The notes beneath the pieces are model-generated. The model worked only from the letters and a program-made list of their open reading frames with translations, ran no database searches and was not told where the DNA came from. Shown in pieces: positions 49,101-58,268 of a stretch of DNA of 64,000 nucleotides (position 1 is the first letter of the stretch; the number at the start of each line of letters is the position of its first letter). The stretch is from contig NC_016452.1 of assembly GCF_000235365.1 (NCBI RefSeq), forward strand, positions 916,001 through 980,000, in the 5' to 3' direction. The position numbers and the translations under genes were made by a program. This DNA comes from Eremothecium cymbalariae DBVPG#7215. Taxonomy: Eukaryota; Ascomycota; Saccharomycetes; Saccharomycetales; Saccharomycetaceae.

Positions 49101-49228
49101 CTGTTATTGTATCAAATCATGATATAAGATTAATCTCACAGGAACTTGAATTTGAAGAAACTTGTGATCGTAGCGAAATAGACGTCTTAGATGACGATGG
49201 TGGACTCTCTGATTTACTCTGCATCTGA
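46193..49228 (+). CDS. MPH1: FANCM-family DNA helicase Mph1
   Basis: 1011 residues, against 993 in S. cerevisiae (YIR002C). Complete superfamily 2 helicase: IPTGMGKTFIA (motif I, about residue 107), IFTAPTRPLVAQQ (Ia), VVIDEAHRA (II, DEAH), LALTATPA (III) and, after a helical insert, the C-terminal lobe ending QRMGRTGRKRDG (VI). Mph1 unwinds D-loops and promotes fork regression in recombination repair. A second in-frame ATG four codons on is an equally plausible start. It follows SEC3 by 168 bases on the same strand, an interleaving of YER and YIR genes. Confidence 0.96.
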   Translation: MTTNMSDFSDLEDADLEELLDTKVNRCVQTSVIRHPLLVQRDLTGKVLEGEKRYYEEIKTTVTYKPTHHQLCYDQLNSFIYPTNYEVRDYQYEIVKRALFENVLCAIPTGMGKTFIASTVMLNYFRWTKNAKIIFTAPTRPLVAQQIKACLGVTGIPYNQTAILLDKSRKHREQIWAEKRVFFATPQVIENDLKRGVLNPKDIVLVVIDEAHRARGSYAYVEVTKFIERFNTSYRMLALTATPATDIEGVQEVVENLQISKIEIRTEESEDIVKYMKRRDYEKVNVPFTSEIEDIIEQIGIAATPVLKEAVQLGLYDDCEPVNINAYVAMQQSQRLISNSSIPEGVKWKNYFTLQLLSHVGHMLKRLKIYGIRTFYSYFDNKYREFTTKCELGKSKNKTAQSFYSSPILKNVIKTCQRYLSVPEFLGHGKLQCVRNELSTFFVNVNADSRVIIFTELRESALEIVKCIDDMNDKSFRPHIFIGQARGKEGFDQTEYIRKYTPKGRTKADRFRRIDEERQIQEEKMKKKEEEKLLRSSRRTGSSEEAQITGMSQKQQKEVISKFKKGEYNVLVCTSIGEEGLDIGEVDMIICYDTTSSPIKNIQRMGRTGRKRDGRIVLLLSDNESNKFEKAMEDYAQLQRLIGQGSINYKVADRIIPANMNPKCQKEFITVSATNNEVNEMEDTDAVIKFATQAMLGKLDNKKTGKKKVTKATPKRFFMPDNVEHGIVPAVNLVNRYDIRENGEYELAEKSTNKKKLTNVPKGQHTLLDRLEHDSLESDMSSPEMASQNLIVDIKPKLLSDILMKQDITLGADQIPSSYDSEILNPDTTMVFDTKHLEFPSKRSLDTDDPPQLLKKQKADKNAFIDKETTYKNTFNKSDGLLTPSEKKYFEENYSSVNLVSWEPKPLFSHPKLKVYKIPHCERVRSIISVFDAMNNDDKEQIIEMHRKNAIARRVEHQLATETNEPTHRAVIVSNHDIRLISQELEFEETCDRSEIDVLDDDGGLSDLLCI

Positions 49229-49419
49229 TTAGATAACTTAATTTACTGTAGTAATATATATCGAGGCTTCCTATAATAACGTCTAATTTAAATCTATATT
49301 ATCCATTAACATATAACGTATAATATGACCATGTTGAGGCCTCTTATATAAAGCAAATTGAGAAAAAGTTCATTCGTTCCAACTCCATTCATCTTATTAC
49401 ACCTTTCTTTCAATTCCCC
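49229..49419. other. U4 upstream region
   Basis: About 190 bases between the MPH1 stop and U4 snRNA. A TATATAAAG at about 49346 lies roughly 70 bases upstream of the U4 start, a plausible TATA box for the snRNA. Confidence 0.5.
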
Positions 49420-49572
49420 ATCCTTATGCACGGGAAATACGCATATCAGTGAGGATCCGTCCGAGATTGTGTTATTGCTGGTTGAAAACTTTAACCATGA
49501 CCCGCTCCTCATAGTTTTAAGCGCGCCTTATGCACTGTATCTATGTAGGGAATTTTTGGAATTATCGTTTTT
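49420..49572 (+). ncRNA. SNR14: U4 spliceosomal snRNA
   Basis: The 5' part ATCCTTATGCACGGGAAATA followed by CGCATATCAGTGAGGAT is essentially identical to yeast U4 and carries U6-pairing stem II, the 5' stem-loop and the start of stem I. CGTCCGAGATTGTGTTATTG with GCTGGTTGAAA follows. The variable central part is diverged. The Sm site AATTTTTGG is at about 49551-49559 near the 3' end. S. cerevisiae U4 (SNR14, 160 bases) lies in the same neighbourhood near TMA20 and SEC3. The 3' end is estimated. A 77-codon frame crosses this RNA and is not a protein gene. Prp31, which binds U4, is encoded at 3.5-4.9 kb. Confidence 0.95.
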
Positions 49573-49831
49573 ATCAACTGTTCATTGTTGAACATACTTT
49601 CTTAGACCAATATATGTGAGACCACATATGAGGGATGAGGATAATGTATATAAACTAGTCGGAAGCTTGATTCAAGTTCTCTCTGCAATAAAAGAATTGT
49701 GGCCGTTGGTTAGTTGAGTTTAAGCTAGAGTCCGGGTAATGGTTATTTGAGTGTAGGTTGTTGAAATTGGGGCTCTGATATAATAACTGCTTGATGAATC
49801 TTACATAGATGAGCACCGGTAGCATATAGCA

Positions 49832-50430
49832 ATGTTTAAGAAGTATGTTTGATTGGGTTAATGGTATCTATGCTCACTTACTAACAAATCTGAAGGTTTT
49901 CTAAAGAGGATATACATACTCGTACTAGAGTGAAGTCATCTGTGCAGAGATCCTTGAAGGCTACGCTGGTTAAACAGTTTCCAGGTCTGGAGGAAGTGAT
50001 CGACGAGTTGATACCTAAGAAGGCTGAAATGCAAATTATAAAATGTACGGATAAAATACAATTGTATACTGTTGATAATGAAGTGTATTTCTTTCAAAAG
50101 TTTGATGAATTGATTCCTACATTGAAATTTGTTCATAAATTTCCTCAAGCGTTTCCCACGGTTCAAGTCGATAGAGGGGCTATTAAGTTTGTATTATCTG
50201 GGGCTAACATTATGTGCCCGGGTCTGACTTCTGCTGGTGCTAAGATTCCAGAATCTCCCGGCTTTGAGCAGGACTCTCTTGTTATCATTAATGCAGAAAA
50301 CAAAGAGAATGCCCTTGCTGTTGGTAAGCTATTAATGTCGACTGATGACATTCGTTCTATCAACAAAGGCCATGGGGTAGAAATGATCCATCACTTGGGT
50401 GACTGCCTCTGGAATTTCAGTTTAGATTAG
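49832..50430 (+). CDS. TMA20: Translation-machinery protein Tma20 (MCT-1), two exons
   Basis: Exon 1 is 49832-49842 (ATG TTT AAG AA), the intron 49843-49895 and exon 2 49896-50430. Splicing gives 181 codons starting MFKKFSKEDIHTRTRVKSS, equal in length to S. cerevisiae Tma20 (YER007C-A), which also has an intron near its start. The 53-base intron has GTATGT, TACTAAC (49879-49885) and an AAG acceptor. The C-terminal PUA domain contains VDRGAIKFVLSGANIMCPGL. Tma20 with Tma22 recycles 40S subunits after termination. Confidence 0.96.
49843..49895 (+). other. TMA20 spliceosomal intron
   Basis: 53 bases: 5' site GTATGT, branch TACTAAC, acceptor AAG. The branch A is about 11 bases from the acceptor, near the short limit for yeast introns. 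Removal restores MFKKFSKEDI, collinear with the S. cerevisiae protein, so both junctions are well supported. Confidence 0.95.
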
Positions 50431-50488
50431 AAGTATTGCAGTGTCTAGTTCGTTTTTTTTTGAAGCGGCTATATGTTTGATATAGATC

Positions 50489-51976
50489 TCAATGTACATT
50501 ATCTAAAGTAACGTATATATTAGATCCTGTGCTGATACCAAAATTACTTATTGACGAAAATTCATGATTGAAACTGATGATGATGTCTGGCACTATCGAA
50601 TAGGTAAGTTTCACCGACAGCACATCTGCATTTATGTGCTTCGCAATAAGGCTTTTTAGATAACGGACTGATATACTATTCAATACATTCAATTCAAATT
50701 CTAGTGGATCGACCGTATGGACTTTAATACGACATATACGGTTCGCTATGAAATTTGCAGTTTCTGATGACGCCTCTCTTTCAGAAATATTATGGTGCTG
50801 CATGAGCGAACCCCAGCGATGTAATAACCTGTCATATGAGATGAGCCCCGATTGAACCTTAGAAATAAAATAAAACTCTGCATCTTCACGAAGCTCTCTA
50901 GTCAATATGCTGCCATTAAGCATAGTTATATTGGATACTCTAGCAATAATTTGATAGAAACTGTCTGTTTCTGAGGACTCATCAGAACAAAATGGGTTCT
51001 CATCGATTCTCAAACCTTTTAAATTTGGAAACTTCAAGTTTATTTTGTCTAGAGTTGCCCAATTATCTATTTTGTTCTTAGAAATGTCTAGTCTTTGAAT
51101 ACTATCACAGGTATCTAGAGATATATCAGATATTTCGTTTTCTGCTACAAGTAATGTAGTGATAAATGCTGACGAAAAGGTAGGTGGGAGTTTCTTGATT
51201 CCATTTTGGGATATGTTGAGCTCCCTGAGGCTCCTGGGAACTGTAACTTCATCAAGGCAATTGATATTGTTATCTTGTACATTCAATGATTCAAGATTCG
51301 GAAACGATCTCATTATAAGTTTTATAAACTCTGCTGTAAGGCGGCAATATACCAAAGTGAGACTTTTCAGATTTGGACATACTACCTGTTCAGAATAATT
51401 CATTTGAAACACATTGCCACTTACATCTAATTGGCGGATAGTTGGCAATTTTGAAACAATAGTTACCACCTCGTTGAAATCTGTCAATAGGTTGAAAGAT
51501 AAATCCAAACTTTCAACACTTGTGCATCTTTCAGAAAGCTCTGCTAATTCTTCGGAAGACCCAGCTGATCTAACACATAACCGTGATAAAGATAATAACT
51601 TTAAATTAGAGTAGTCATTGTATATCTGAGCCAGTTTATCGAAACCATATGATTCCAATTTTTTAGACCCTATATACATCGTCTCAATGCTACGCAAGTT
51701 ATCACCATATTTCGTGTTTAATGCGTGTAACAATGTCCTGTCTGCATCCAAACTCTGCAATAACTTCGACTCTTTCATTATTGTTGCTGAATTACCAGTT
51801 AGAGTGCTGAAGTAGCGCGTTCCATTTACTTCACCATCATGTCTCCCTCTTTCTATATTATCCCATTCTAGACCATATGCAGTAATATCTTCACCCCAGT
51901 CTGAGATCGTTCCAATAAATCTAATGATGCATAATTCACTGCTTATTTGCAATCTATCTCCAACTTTATAAACCAT
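50489..51976 (-). CDS. PAC2: Tubulin-folding cofactor E (Pac2)
   Basis: 495 residues, against 518 in S. cerevisiae (YER007W). N-terminal CAP-Gly-like domain (about 1-65, TYGLEWDNIERGRHDGEVNG resembles the GKNDG type), leucine-rich repeats (about 130-330, for example SLDLSFNLLTDFNEV and NLKGLRIDENPF) and a C-terminal ubiquitin-like domain. TBCE binds alpha-tubulin during heterodimer assembly. It converges with TMA20 with a 58-base gap. Confidence 0.93.
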   Translation of the reverse strand: MVYKVGDRLQISSELCIIRFIGTISDWGEDITAYGLEWDNIERGRHDGEVNGTRYFSTLTGNSATIMKESKLLQSLDADRTLLHALNTKYGDNLRSIETMYIGSKKLESYGFDKLAQIYNDYSNLKLLSLSRLCVRSAGSSEELAELSERCTSVESLDLSFNLLTDFNEVVTIVSKLPTIRQLDVSGNVFQMNYSEQVVCPNLKSLTLVYCRLTAEFIKLIMRSFPNLESLNVQDNNINCLDEVTVPRSLRELNISQNGIKKLPPTFSSAFITTLLVAENEISDISLDTCDSIQRLDISKNKIDNWATLDKINLKFPNLKGLRIDENPFCSDESSETDSFYQIIARVSNITMLNGSILTRELREDAEFYFISKVQSGLISYDRLLHRWGSLMQHHNISEREASSETANFIANRICRIKVHTVDPLEFELNVLNSISVRYLKSLIAKHINADVLSVKLTYSIVPDIIISFNHEFSSISNFGISTGSNIYVTLDNVH

Positions 51977-52175
51977 AGATGAACCTTAGCTAGCGTTTAT
52001 TGGTGGGTTCAGTAACTTCCCGCACGTTTCACGAAGTGTGAACTATATATCAGAGTGATAAAGTTTTCGGATCACCAAGTTATATTAAATACTATATATA
52101 ATGCACAATTCAATGAGTCTAAGTATAAAAAAAGCTCTGTATATATAACGAATAAATGAAATGCATTTAAATTTC

Positions 52176-53741
52176 TTATTCTTTCATTAGAGCATCTTCG
52201 TTGCTAGCTTGAACAGCTTTATCTAAGGAAGTAAATAGGCCATCAAGATCAAATTCCTTGGACCACTGTTGAACAATAGTTGTTTGCTCCACTTTCTTTG
52301 GAGCATGCGTAGCGCCAGTGCCTAATGTCTCTTTCTGTTTATCGACTTCAGTGGCTGATGCCTTAGAGGAGTTTGGTAAGACCCAGCCTAAAATCTTTCC
52401 GTCTCTCCAATCATTCAACACCGACATCCCCGCACTTGATAGATTAGGAATACCACCTTTACTTAGCCTTCCCCTTTTACGTGCAACATGGATTAAGAAC
52501 TGCTTTGTGAATTGGTCTGGATCTGATGCTGCGATTGGAGGAATTTCATAAAAAGCCTTAAAACTCGAGGTCATCTCGTCGCTCTGTGATAGTCTTTTAA
52601 TCAACTTTAAAACCGCAGGATATGGGTCAATGTTATATTTATGTGGTAAAGCATTTAGTAGAGCTAATTCCGCCTCTTGTTCAGTCTTACCTTTCTTACT
52701 GGATTCACCTGGGAAGCAGATACCCGGTGAATCCAAAATCTTCAACTTGTTATCTATTTTAACCTCCCTCAATGATGTGGTAACACCAGCTTGGTTTCCC
52801 ACAGGGCAAGCTTTCGAAGATCCACCTTTGCGACTGGTTAAGGCATTAATAACTGAGGATTTACCAACATTTGGATAACCGATAACACCAACTACGATAG
52901 ACCGTTTTAAATTGGAGTTATTTGCATATATTTTCAGGGAGTCCAATAACCCACTAGCAGTTGCAGCTTGGGTCAACTTTTTGTTAAATGAAGAAGCATT
53001 CGTAGCACCTGGAGAGGCCCGGAATGGAACAGTTGGAAAACTGGACTTCAAGAAGGTCAGCCACTGTTCTAGAACAGTTGGGGGAACCAAATCAATCTTG
53101 TTAAGTACCAAAATTAGCCTTTTACCTTGAGATTGTAAAACAGCATGTTCGACCTTTCTAGACCTGGTACCTTCGGGGTCTCTAGCATCCAATACATAAA
53201 GAACAACGTCGGATGCATCAACAACATATTTGAACACTTTATCATATGCCTTTCTGGACTTCTCAAGTTCAGATTCTCCTTCTTCTGAATCCTCGTAAAA
53301 GTTTACATCATATTCTGTCACAGACAAGTCCTCTTCCCTTAAATCCATGTCATCAGAACCATCATATTCTTTGGCTGCTCTTTGAGCTGATTCCATAAGA
53401 GCCTCCAACCCAGTGGCCCCATCCTCAGCGTCTTCCATGCCCTCACCATCCGACATCTCGGCTCTTTCCTCGACAGAACAACGCTTGGCTTCTATCCTTT
53501 CCGCTCGCTTACGCTCTCTCTCCTCCATATCCAATCTTTTCTTCTGCTCAATTGTCTCTAATATTTTATTCTTATAAGGAAAATTAGATGGAATACCTGG
53601 GTCTTTCTGTACTCTTGATTTCCAAGTTACATCCTTCTTAGCCAGTTTTCTATCTTTACGATTTTGAGCAGCTGCCTTCTTTTTGATACCCTCCCTCATT
53701 CGAGTTGATACCCTCTTGGAAGTCTTCTTTCTAACCCTCAT
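52176..53741 (-). CDS. NUG1: Nucleolar GTPase Nug1 (60S export)
   Basis: 521 residues, against 520 in S. cerevisiae (YER006W). A basic N-terminus (MRVRKKTSKRVSTRMREGIK) is the nucleolar targeting and rRNA-binding region. The GTPase motifs occur in circularly permuted order, as in the YlqF/GNL3 family: G4 LVLNKIDLV (about 215), then G1 GYPNVGKSS (about 288) and G3 DSPGI (about 337). Nug1 is needed for maturation and export of 60S subunits. A PAC/RRPE pair lies in the gap shared with divergent SUA7. Confidence 0.96.
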   Translation of the reverse strand: MRVRKKTSKRVSTRMREGIKKKAAAQNRKDRKLAKKDVTWKSRVQKDPGIPSNFPYKNKILETIEQKKRLDMEERERKRAERIEAKRCSVEERAEMSDGEGMEDAEDGATGLEALMESAQRAAKEYDGSDDMDLREEDLSVTEYDVNFYEDSEEGESELEKSRKAYDKVFKYVVDASDVVLYVLDARDPEGTRSRKVEHAVLQSQGKRLILVLNKIDLVPPTVLEQWLTFLKSSFPTVPFRASPGATNASSFNKKLTQAATASGLLDSLKIYANNSNLKRSIVVGVIGYPNVGKSSVINALTSRKGGSSKACPVGNQAGVTTSLREVKIDNKLKILDSPGICFPGESSKKGKTEQEAELALLNALPHKYNIDPYPAVLKLIKRLSQSDEMTSSFKAFYEIPPIAASDPDQFTKQFLIHVARKRGRLSKGGIPNLSSAGMSVLNDWRDGKILGWVLPNSSKASATEVDKQKETLGTGATHAPKKVEQTTIVQQWSKEFDLDGLFTSLDKAVQASNEDALMKE

Positions 53742-53847
53742 GTTTTGCTTTAATGAAAAAGATGATTAAAGATATCCAATCCTCTGGAAAACCAGTCTGT
53801 CAAGATTTATGCCTTGGTGTAATAACAACTATGTTCACTCATCTCAT

Positions 53848-53881
53848 CTCATCGCGCCGGAGGTGAATCAACAAATTTTTC
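53848..53881 (-). promoter_or_regulatory. PAC and RRPE motif pair upstream of NUG1
   Basis: CTCATCGC at about 53848-53855, preceded by two more CTCAT units, and AAATTTTTC at 53873-53881. They lie about 107-140 bases upstream of the NUG1 ATG, in the same order and spacing range as at UTP22. Confidence 0.78.
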
Positions 53882-54071
53882 AAAAAAACTGAAAAAGAAA
53901 TAATTCGTGTATGGTGATGGTTGATTTCGTGTATGGTGCTCTGATGGAGGGGCGAATTTTGTACAATTTGAGTGGCGAAACACTTCTCAAGTTGGCTACA
54001 TTTGTCATACAAACAACAGGTTTCTGTTCTCGGCCAGCCGTAACCCCTCGCCCCTAAGAGTCCATATCTGA

Positions 54072-55136
54072 ATGTCTTTGCCTACTGCTGCTCACGCAAA
54101 TGCTGCTGCTACTGCAAGAAGGACGGGACCTAACTTGAATATCGTTATTTCTTGTCCTGAATGTAAAGTATATCCTCCTAAAGTTGTCGAGAGATTTAGT
54201 GAAGGTGACATTGTGTGTGCTCTGTGTGGGTTGGTCCTTTCTGATAGGATTGTGGACACTAGATCAGAGTGGCGTACTTTTTCCAACGATGATCAGAATG
54301 GAGATGATCCCAGTCGTGTGGGCGAGGCTTCAAATCCGTTGTTGGATGGCAATCATTTATCTACCAGAATTGGTCAAGCACAAGGTAGTGATGTGAAGTT
54401 GACCCGAGAATTAAATAGAGCGCAAAGCAAGTCGATTGTTGATAAGAAGGATAACGAGTTGCAAGCTTCATACGCTAAGATCACGATGATGTGTGATGCG
54501 GCCGAGTTACCGAAGATTGTCAAGGATTGCGCCAAAGAAGCATACAAGCTTTGTTTTGAAGAGCGTGCATTGAAGGGTAAGTCTCAGGAGAGTATAATGG
54601 CCTCTGTAATCTTGTTAGGGTGCCGAAGGGCAGAAGTTGGTAGGTCTTTTAAGGAAATCCTGTCTCTAACAAACGTTAGAAAGAAGGAAATTGGCAAGAC
54701 GCTGAATATAATTAAAAAAATTCTACGAGAAAAGAATGATAGAGGTTTTGTCAACATTGACACTGCAAATATATCGACTGGTCAAACGAGTGCCGAGACT
54801 TTTATTCCAAGATTCTGCTCTCACTTGGGATTATCAGTTCAAGTTGCAAACGCTGCAGAGTACATTGCCAAACATGCAAAGGACATTAATGTATTGGCGG
54901 GTAGATCACCCATTACCATAGCAGCATCAGCCATCTATATGGCGAATCTATTATTCAAATTTAACATTACACCTGCTCAGATTAGTTCTACGCTGCAAGT
55001 CACTGAAGGTACCGTTAAAGGTGGATACAAGGTACTATATGAGCATAAGGAAAAGGTCGTGGATCCTGAGCTGGTTTCGAGTGGCAAGGTGAGCTTTGAT
55101 GATCTCCCAAAGGTTAGTGATAAAGGGGATAAATAA
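54072..55136 (+). CDS. SUA7: Transcription factor TFIIB
   Basis: 354 residues, against 345 in S. cerevisiae (YPR086W). Zinc ribbon C-x2-C...C-x2-C (CPECKVYPP and CALCGL, about 28-55), B-finger and B-linker ([21 protein letters not shown]) and two cyclin folds (about 125-210 and 230-315). TFIIB positions RNA polymerase II on the TATA-TBP complex. The N-terminus carries an Ala-rich extension ([12 protein letters not shown]). SUA7 sits between NUG1 and YND1, whereas S. cerevisiae keeps it on chromosome XVI away from YER005W-YER006W. Confidence 0.97.
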   Translation: MSLPTAAHANAAATARRTGPNLNIVISCPECKVYPPKVVERFSEGDIVCALCGLVLSDRIVDTRSEWRTFSNDDQNGDDPSRVGEASNPLLDGNHLSTRIGQAQGSDVKLTRELNRAQSKSIVDKKDNELQASYAKITMMCDAAELPKIVKDCAKEAYKLCFEERALKGKSQESIMASVILLGCRRAEVGRSFKEILSLTNVRKKEIGKTLNIIKKILREKNDRGFVNIDTANISTGQTSAETFIPRFCSHLGLSVQVANAAEYIAKHAKDINVLAGRSPITIAASAIYMANLLFKFNITPAQISSTLQVTEGTVKGGYKVLYEHKEKVVDPELVSSGKVSFDDLPKVSDKGDK

Positions 55137-55355
55137 GCTTACGGATATAGTGTTGTGTAATTTCAGGATGTGTTTTTTTTCAAATATACATGTACAGAAC
55201 TGTTCTTGTTATTCTACATTCTGGTTATGAAGTAGCCTACGCACTGTGAGTTTATAAATTTAAAAAAATACCATATAACTGTGCTATATATATGAATGAC
55301 ATTCATTGCTATCAAGACTAAAGTAGTACCAGACTCACAATTCTTGTGGAAAGGA

Positions 55356-57290
55356 TTAAAATTTAGATGATGGACGATTAAACTTGGAAAAATCTGCCAT
55401 AGAAAAAGCAGTTCTTATTGTGCCATCAGATAATGCAGGGGATACAACACCTGATGCAAGTCTATCTTGCATTGAAAATTCCTCTTCAGATTTCTGGGAG
55501 CTTTGATTCAACATGCTCCTACTTCTGAATTGAAATCCGTCTCTTTCAACATTAAATCTATTAGAAGACAAAATACCTTCCTCTAGTTCACATAAAGGAT
55601 CCACAAATGGAATTTCATTGTATTTAATTTTTTTAAATTTGTTTTGGAGATAATGAATACTGTTTCTGATGCCTGAGAAATTTAAATTCTGGGATAGACG
55701 AAGTTTTACAACAGCCACGTAAATGACGAAGCATACTAGCAAGAGCAGCATGACATGATATGAAAAGTGCATGAATCCTTGTACAGAAGAGTCAAAGGAA
55801 CCCGTTGAGAGAGAGCCTGAAATATACTTCACACCTAGTTTCTTTCTATAGGAGCTTGGCATCAGCCCTACAACCTTTTTCTTAGTACCTACTTTAACCA
55901 TCCCCGATGCATACAAAAGAATTTTGCCCAATGTCCAAGAAATTTCTGTACCATCTATTTCATCTGCGCTAAGGAATGAGATATGTTTTGGGACATTTGC
56001 TCCTTCATCAACGTTTTTTGAACTGTCTATTCCAAGGCGTGGAAAACCGAACCCTTCATGTAGAACATTAATAACCCAATTTGCTTTAAAACACGCATCC
56101 CGCAGCAAATCTTCATCTAAGTTATTATAAAGGCCTTTTTGATTGTTTTCTTTTAAAACAGACCAATCGCTCTCACAGAATTCTTTGACTTTCATACTAA
56201 ACTCCACATGATTGTACTCGCCTCCCAGCTTAAAGATATCGTTAGTAGTATACCAATATTCAGACACCCCCAAAAACCTATCCTTTTCAAAATCAATCTT
56301 TGGAGCATGAACACCGTTAAATAAGCACGAGTCTTCCTTACATGGTTTGTTCTTAGCCAAGAGAGGATACATATATCTGCTGCACTGATCGTAGTTTCCT
56401 GATCCGATAACATTAAATGTTACGTTATCAAGAGTAAAGGTGGTTTTAGCATTTTTAGGCAAACAAGGGTCTGTCAATTCATTACTTACAGAATTTTCAC
56501 AATCATTGCAGGCTGATATATGATCATCTAAGTTGACCAATTGGGATAAATATCTTTTCCGCGTTTCATTAGTGCCAAAGTTCAGCCAAGTACCAGCAAA
56601 AACTTGCCATGTCTGAACATCGCCATTCACGCTTTTTAATATAATTGTAGATACATCCTCAGAATGAGCCTGCAACTCCTGTTCGTTGTTCGGCTTAAAT
56701 GCAATTTGAGTTGAAGCTCCACCCATATCCATGAAGCCATATGAATCATGTAATTCAACGGACGTATCATAAACATTAAAATAACCCTTTAAATAGTTCA
56801 AAGCAAGCCATCCGTATAGCCCTTCAGTTTCACCATCAATAGTTTGTACTTGCATCTCACAGTTATGAAATAAAAACTCCGTATCATGGCGGATTTTACG
56901 GCAAAGGTGCTCAGTAATCTTATCTCGCTTGTGCTGGGGAACCAACCTCATACCTGCAGTTGATTGAATAAATACAGGAGTATCCTTAATTTTATCCTTC
57001 GGAATAATCGTCTCTGAAAACTTCAATAGTGACTTAATATGTCCCTTGAACGCTTTATCTGGTTTATCTTGGAAACTTGATAGCCCAGGAGTAAACTTCT
57101 TAGTCCAGTTCTTGTTGCAGTATATGTGAGGCACTGAGCGTAAAATCGCAGCATTATCATCAGTGTTTCCTTCCAATAGGTATCCTGGATCTTGCCACTT
57201 GTATACATAAATCCTAGAGCCTGATGACCCTGCATCAATCACCACCCCATACCTATCATGTTCACTATCCTCTGATTCGTTCTTTTCCAT
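55356..57290 (-). CDS. YND1: Golgi apyrase Ynd1
   Basis: 644 residues, against 630 in S. cerevisiae (YER005W). GDA1/CD39 nucleotidase with the apyrase-conserved regions in order: VIDAGSSGSRIYVYKW (about 16-31), QSTAGMRL (about 110), TEGLYGWLALNYL (about 155-167) and MDMGGASTQIAF (about 188-199). A single membrane helix lies near 515-535, followed by a cytosolic tail. Ynd1 hydrolyses nucleoside di- and triphosphates in the Golgi lumen, feeding nucleotide-sugar exchange during glycosylation. Confidence 0.95.
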   Translation of the reverse strand: MEKNESEDSEHDRYGVVIDAGSSGSRIYVYKWQDPGYLLEGNTDDNAAILRSVPHIYCNKNWTKKFTPGLSSFQDKPDKAFKGHIKSLLKFSETIIPKDKIKDTPVFIQSTAGMRLVPQHKRDKITEHLCRKIRHDTEFLFHNCEMQVQTIDGETEGLYGWLALNYLKGYFNVYDTSVELHDSYGFMDMGGASTQIAFKPNNEQELQAHSEDVSTIILKSVNGDVQTWQVFAGTWLNFGTNETRKRYLSQLVNLDDHISACNDCENSVSNELTDPCLPKNAKTTFTLDNVTFNVIGSGNYDQCSRYMYPLLAKNKPCKEDSCLFNGVHAPKIDFEKDRFLGVSEYWYTTNDIFKLGGEYNHVEFSMKVKEFCESDWSVLKENNQKGLYNNLDEDLLRDACFKANWVINVLHEGFGFPRLGIDSSKNVDEGANVPKHISFLSADEIDGTEISWTLGKILLYASGMVKVGTKKKVVGLMPSSYRKKLGVKYISGSLSTGSFDSSVQGFMHFSYHVMLLLLVCFVIYVAVVKLRLSQNLNFSGIRNSIHYLQNKFKKIKYNEIPFVDPLCELEEGILSSNRFNVERDGFQFRSRSMLNQSSQKSEEEFSMQDRLASGVVSPALSDGTIRTAFSMADFSKFNRPSSKF

Positions 57291-57593
57291 TGTAAAATAG
57301 ATAGGAACAACAAACTTTTATATTACTTTATACCCAAATTCCAGCTAAATGAGTTGCAGCAAAAATAGCTTATCAGTGTATTTGGTTATTGGTGTAATTG
57401 AATATAAACTGTGGACAGCAGGGTGTGTGCTATGTGGTTTAAACTATATGATGTAAAATTGAAAAAATCCATGTTACGATATATATATATATAGTATCAT
57501 GTCTTAAGTCATATGATACAAGAATGAACAAAATATACAGAAAGCACTGCTATTTTTCTATCTTAGATAGCCTTAAATAGCAAATTTAGTTGT
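57291..57593. other. YND1 promoter and FMP52 3' region
   Basis: About 300 bases, AT-rich, with TATATATATATATAG at about 57480-57494. No gene recognised. Confidence 0.5.
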
Positions 57594-58268
57594 CTAATCA
57601 CTGTTAGCGGTTTCTAGTATTCCTGAAGAGTGTACAATTTTCACTTTATTCTTGTCAGTCCCATCATCTACCGACAGTTTCACTGCGACTTTGCCAACCT
57701 CATCGGCATAAACAGGGCAACCAAGAAGATATTGCAGTTTACCTCTGTATATCCAACTAGCAAGCTTCGTAATTAGACTGCGGCCAAAGCCAGTGTAATT
57801 GGAGTCTCTTTCTCCTAATAGAACTCCTGGCCTCAATAAAATAGTTCTTTCGAAGCCTAAGGCAAGTACATCACGTTCAAGCTCGCCCTTCATCTTGAAA
57901 TATGGTAATCTAGACTCAATGCTAGCTCCAAGGGAACTAACAAGTACCAGAGTTTTACAACCTTTTTCTTTTGCGGCTTTAGCCACTGCTAGGTTCAAAC
58001 CATGATCTATCTTGTATTGATTTTCTATACTACCAGCAGCTGCTTTTGTTGTGCCTAGGGCACTAAACAGAACATTGATCCCGTCTGGAATACTGTCAAT
58101 CCAGGTTTCTGTATCTTCATTTATTATCGACTTCACAGAGTCCCCACAATTTGGAATCTCTCTTCGAGAAATTGAATACACATTAGAAAATAACTTACAA
58201 TCATTTGTAGCATATTTCAAAATTGCTGAGCCGCATAATCCGGTAGCGCCAATAACAAGGGCATTCAT
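57594..58268 (-). CDS. FMP52: Mitochondrial Rossmann-fold protein Fmp52
   Basis: 224 residues from the ATG at 58268 (MNALVIGATGLCGSAIL), the start conserved in the family; an in-frame extension of 35 codons upstream is probably not used. S. cerevisiae Fmp52 (YER004W) has 231. NAD(P)-binding GATGLCG motif at the N-terminus, and an atypical short-chain dehydrogenase core with VLVSSLGASIESRLPYFKMKGELE, where Tyr-x3-Lys is preserved as YFKMK. Found in mitochondrial outer membrane preparations in S. cerevisiae; substrate unknown. Confidence 0.92.
   Translation of the reverse strand: MNALVIGATGLCGSAILKYATNDCKLFSNVYSISRREIPNCGDSVKSIINEDTETWIDSIPDGINVLFSALGTTKAAAGSIENQYKIDHGLNLAVAKAAKEKGCKTLVLVSSLGASIESRLPYFKMKGELERDVLALGFERTILLRPGVLLGERDSNYTGFGRSLITKLASWIYRGKLQYLLGCPVYADEVGKVAVKLSVDDGTDKNKVKIVHSSGILETANSD

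Noticed and set aside
49358..49591. A 77-codon plus-strand protein gene
   Set aside because: It runs through the U4 snRNA, whose sequence explains the conservation.
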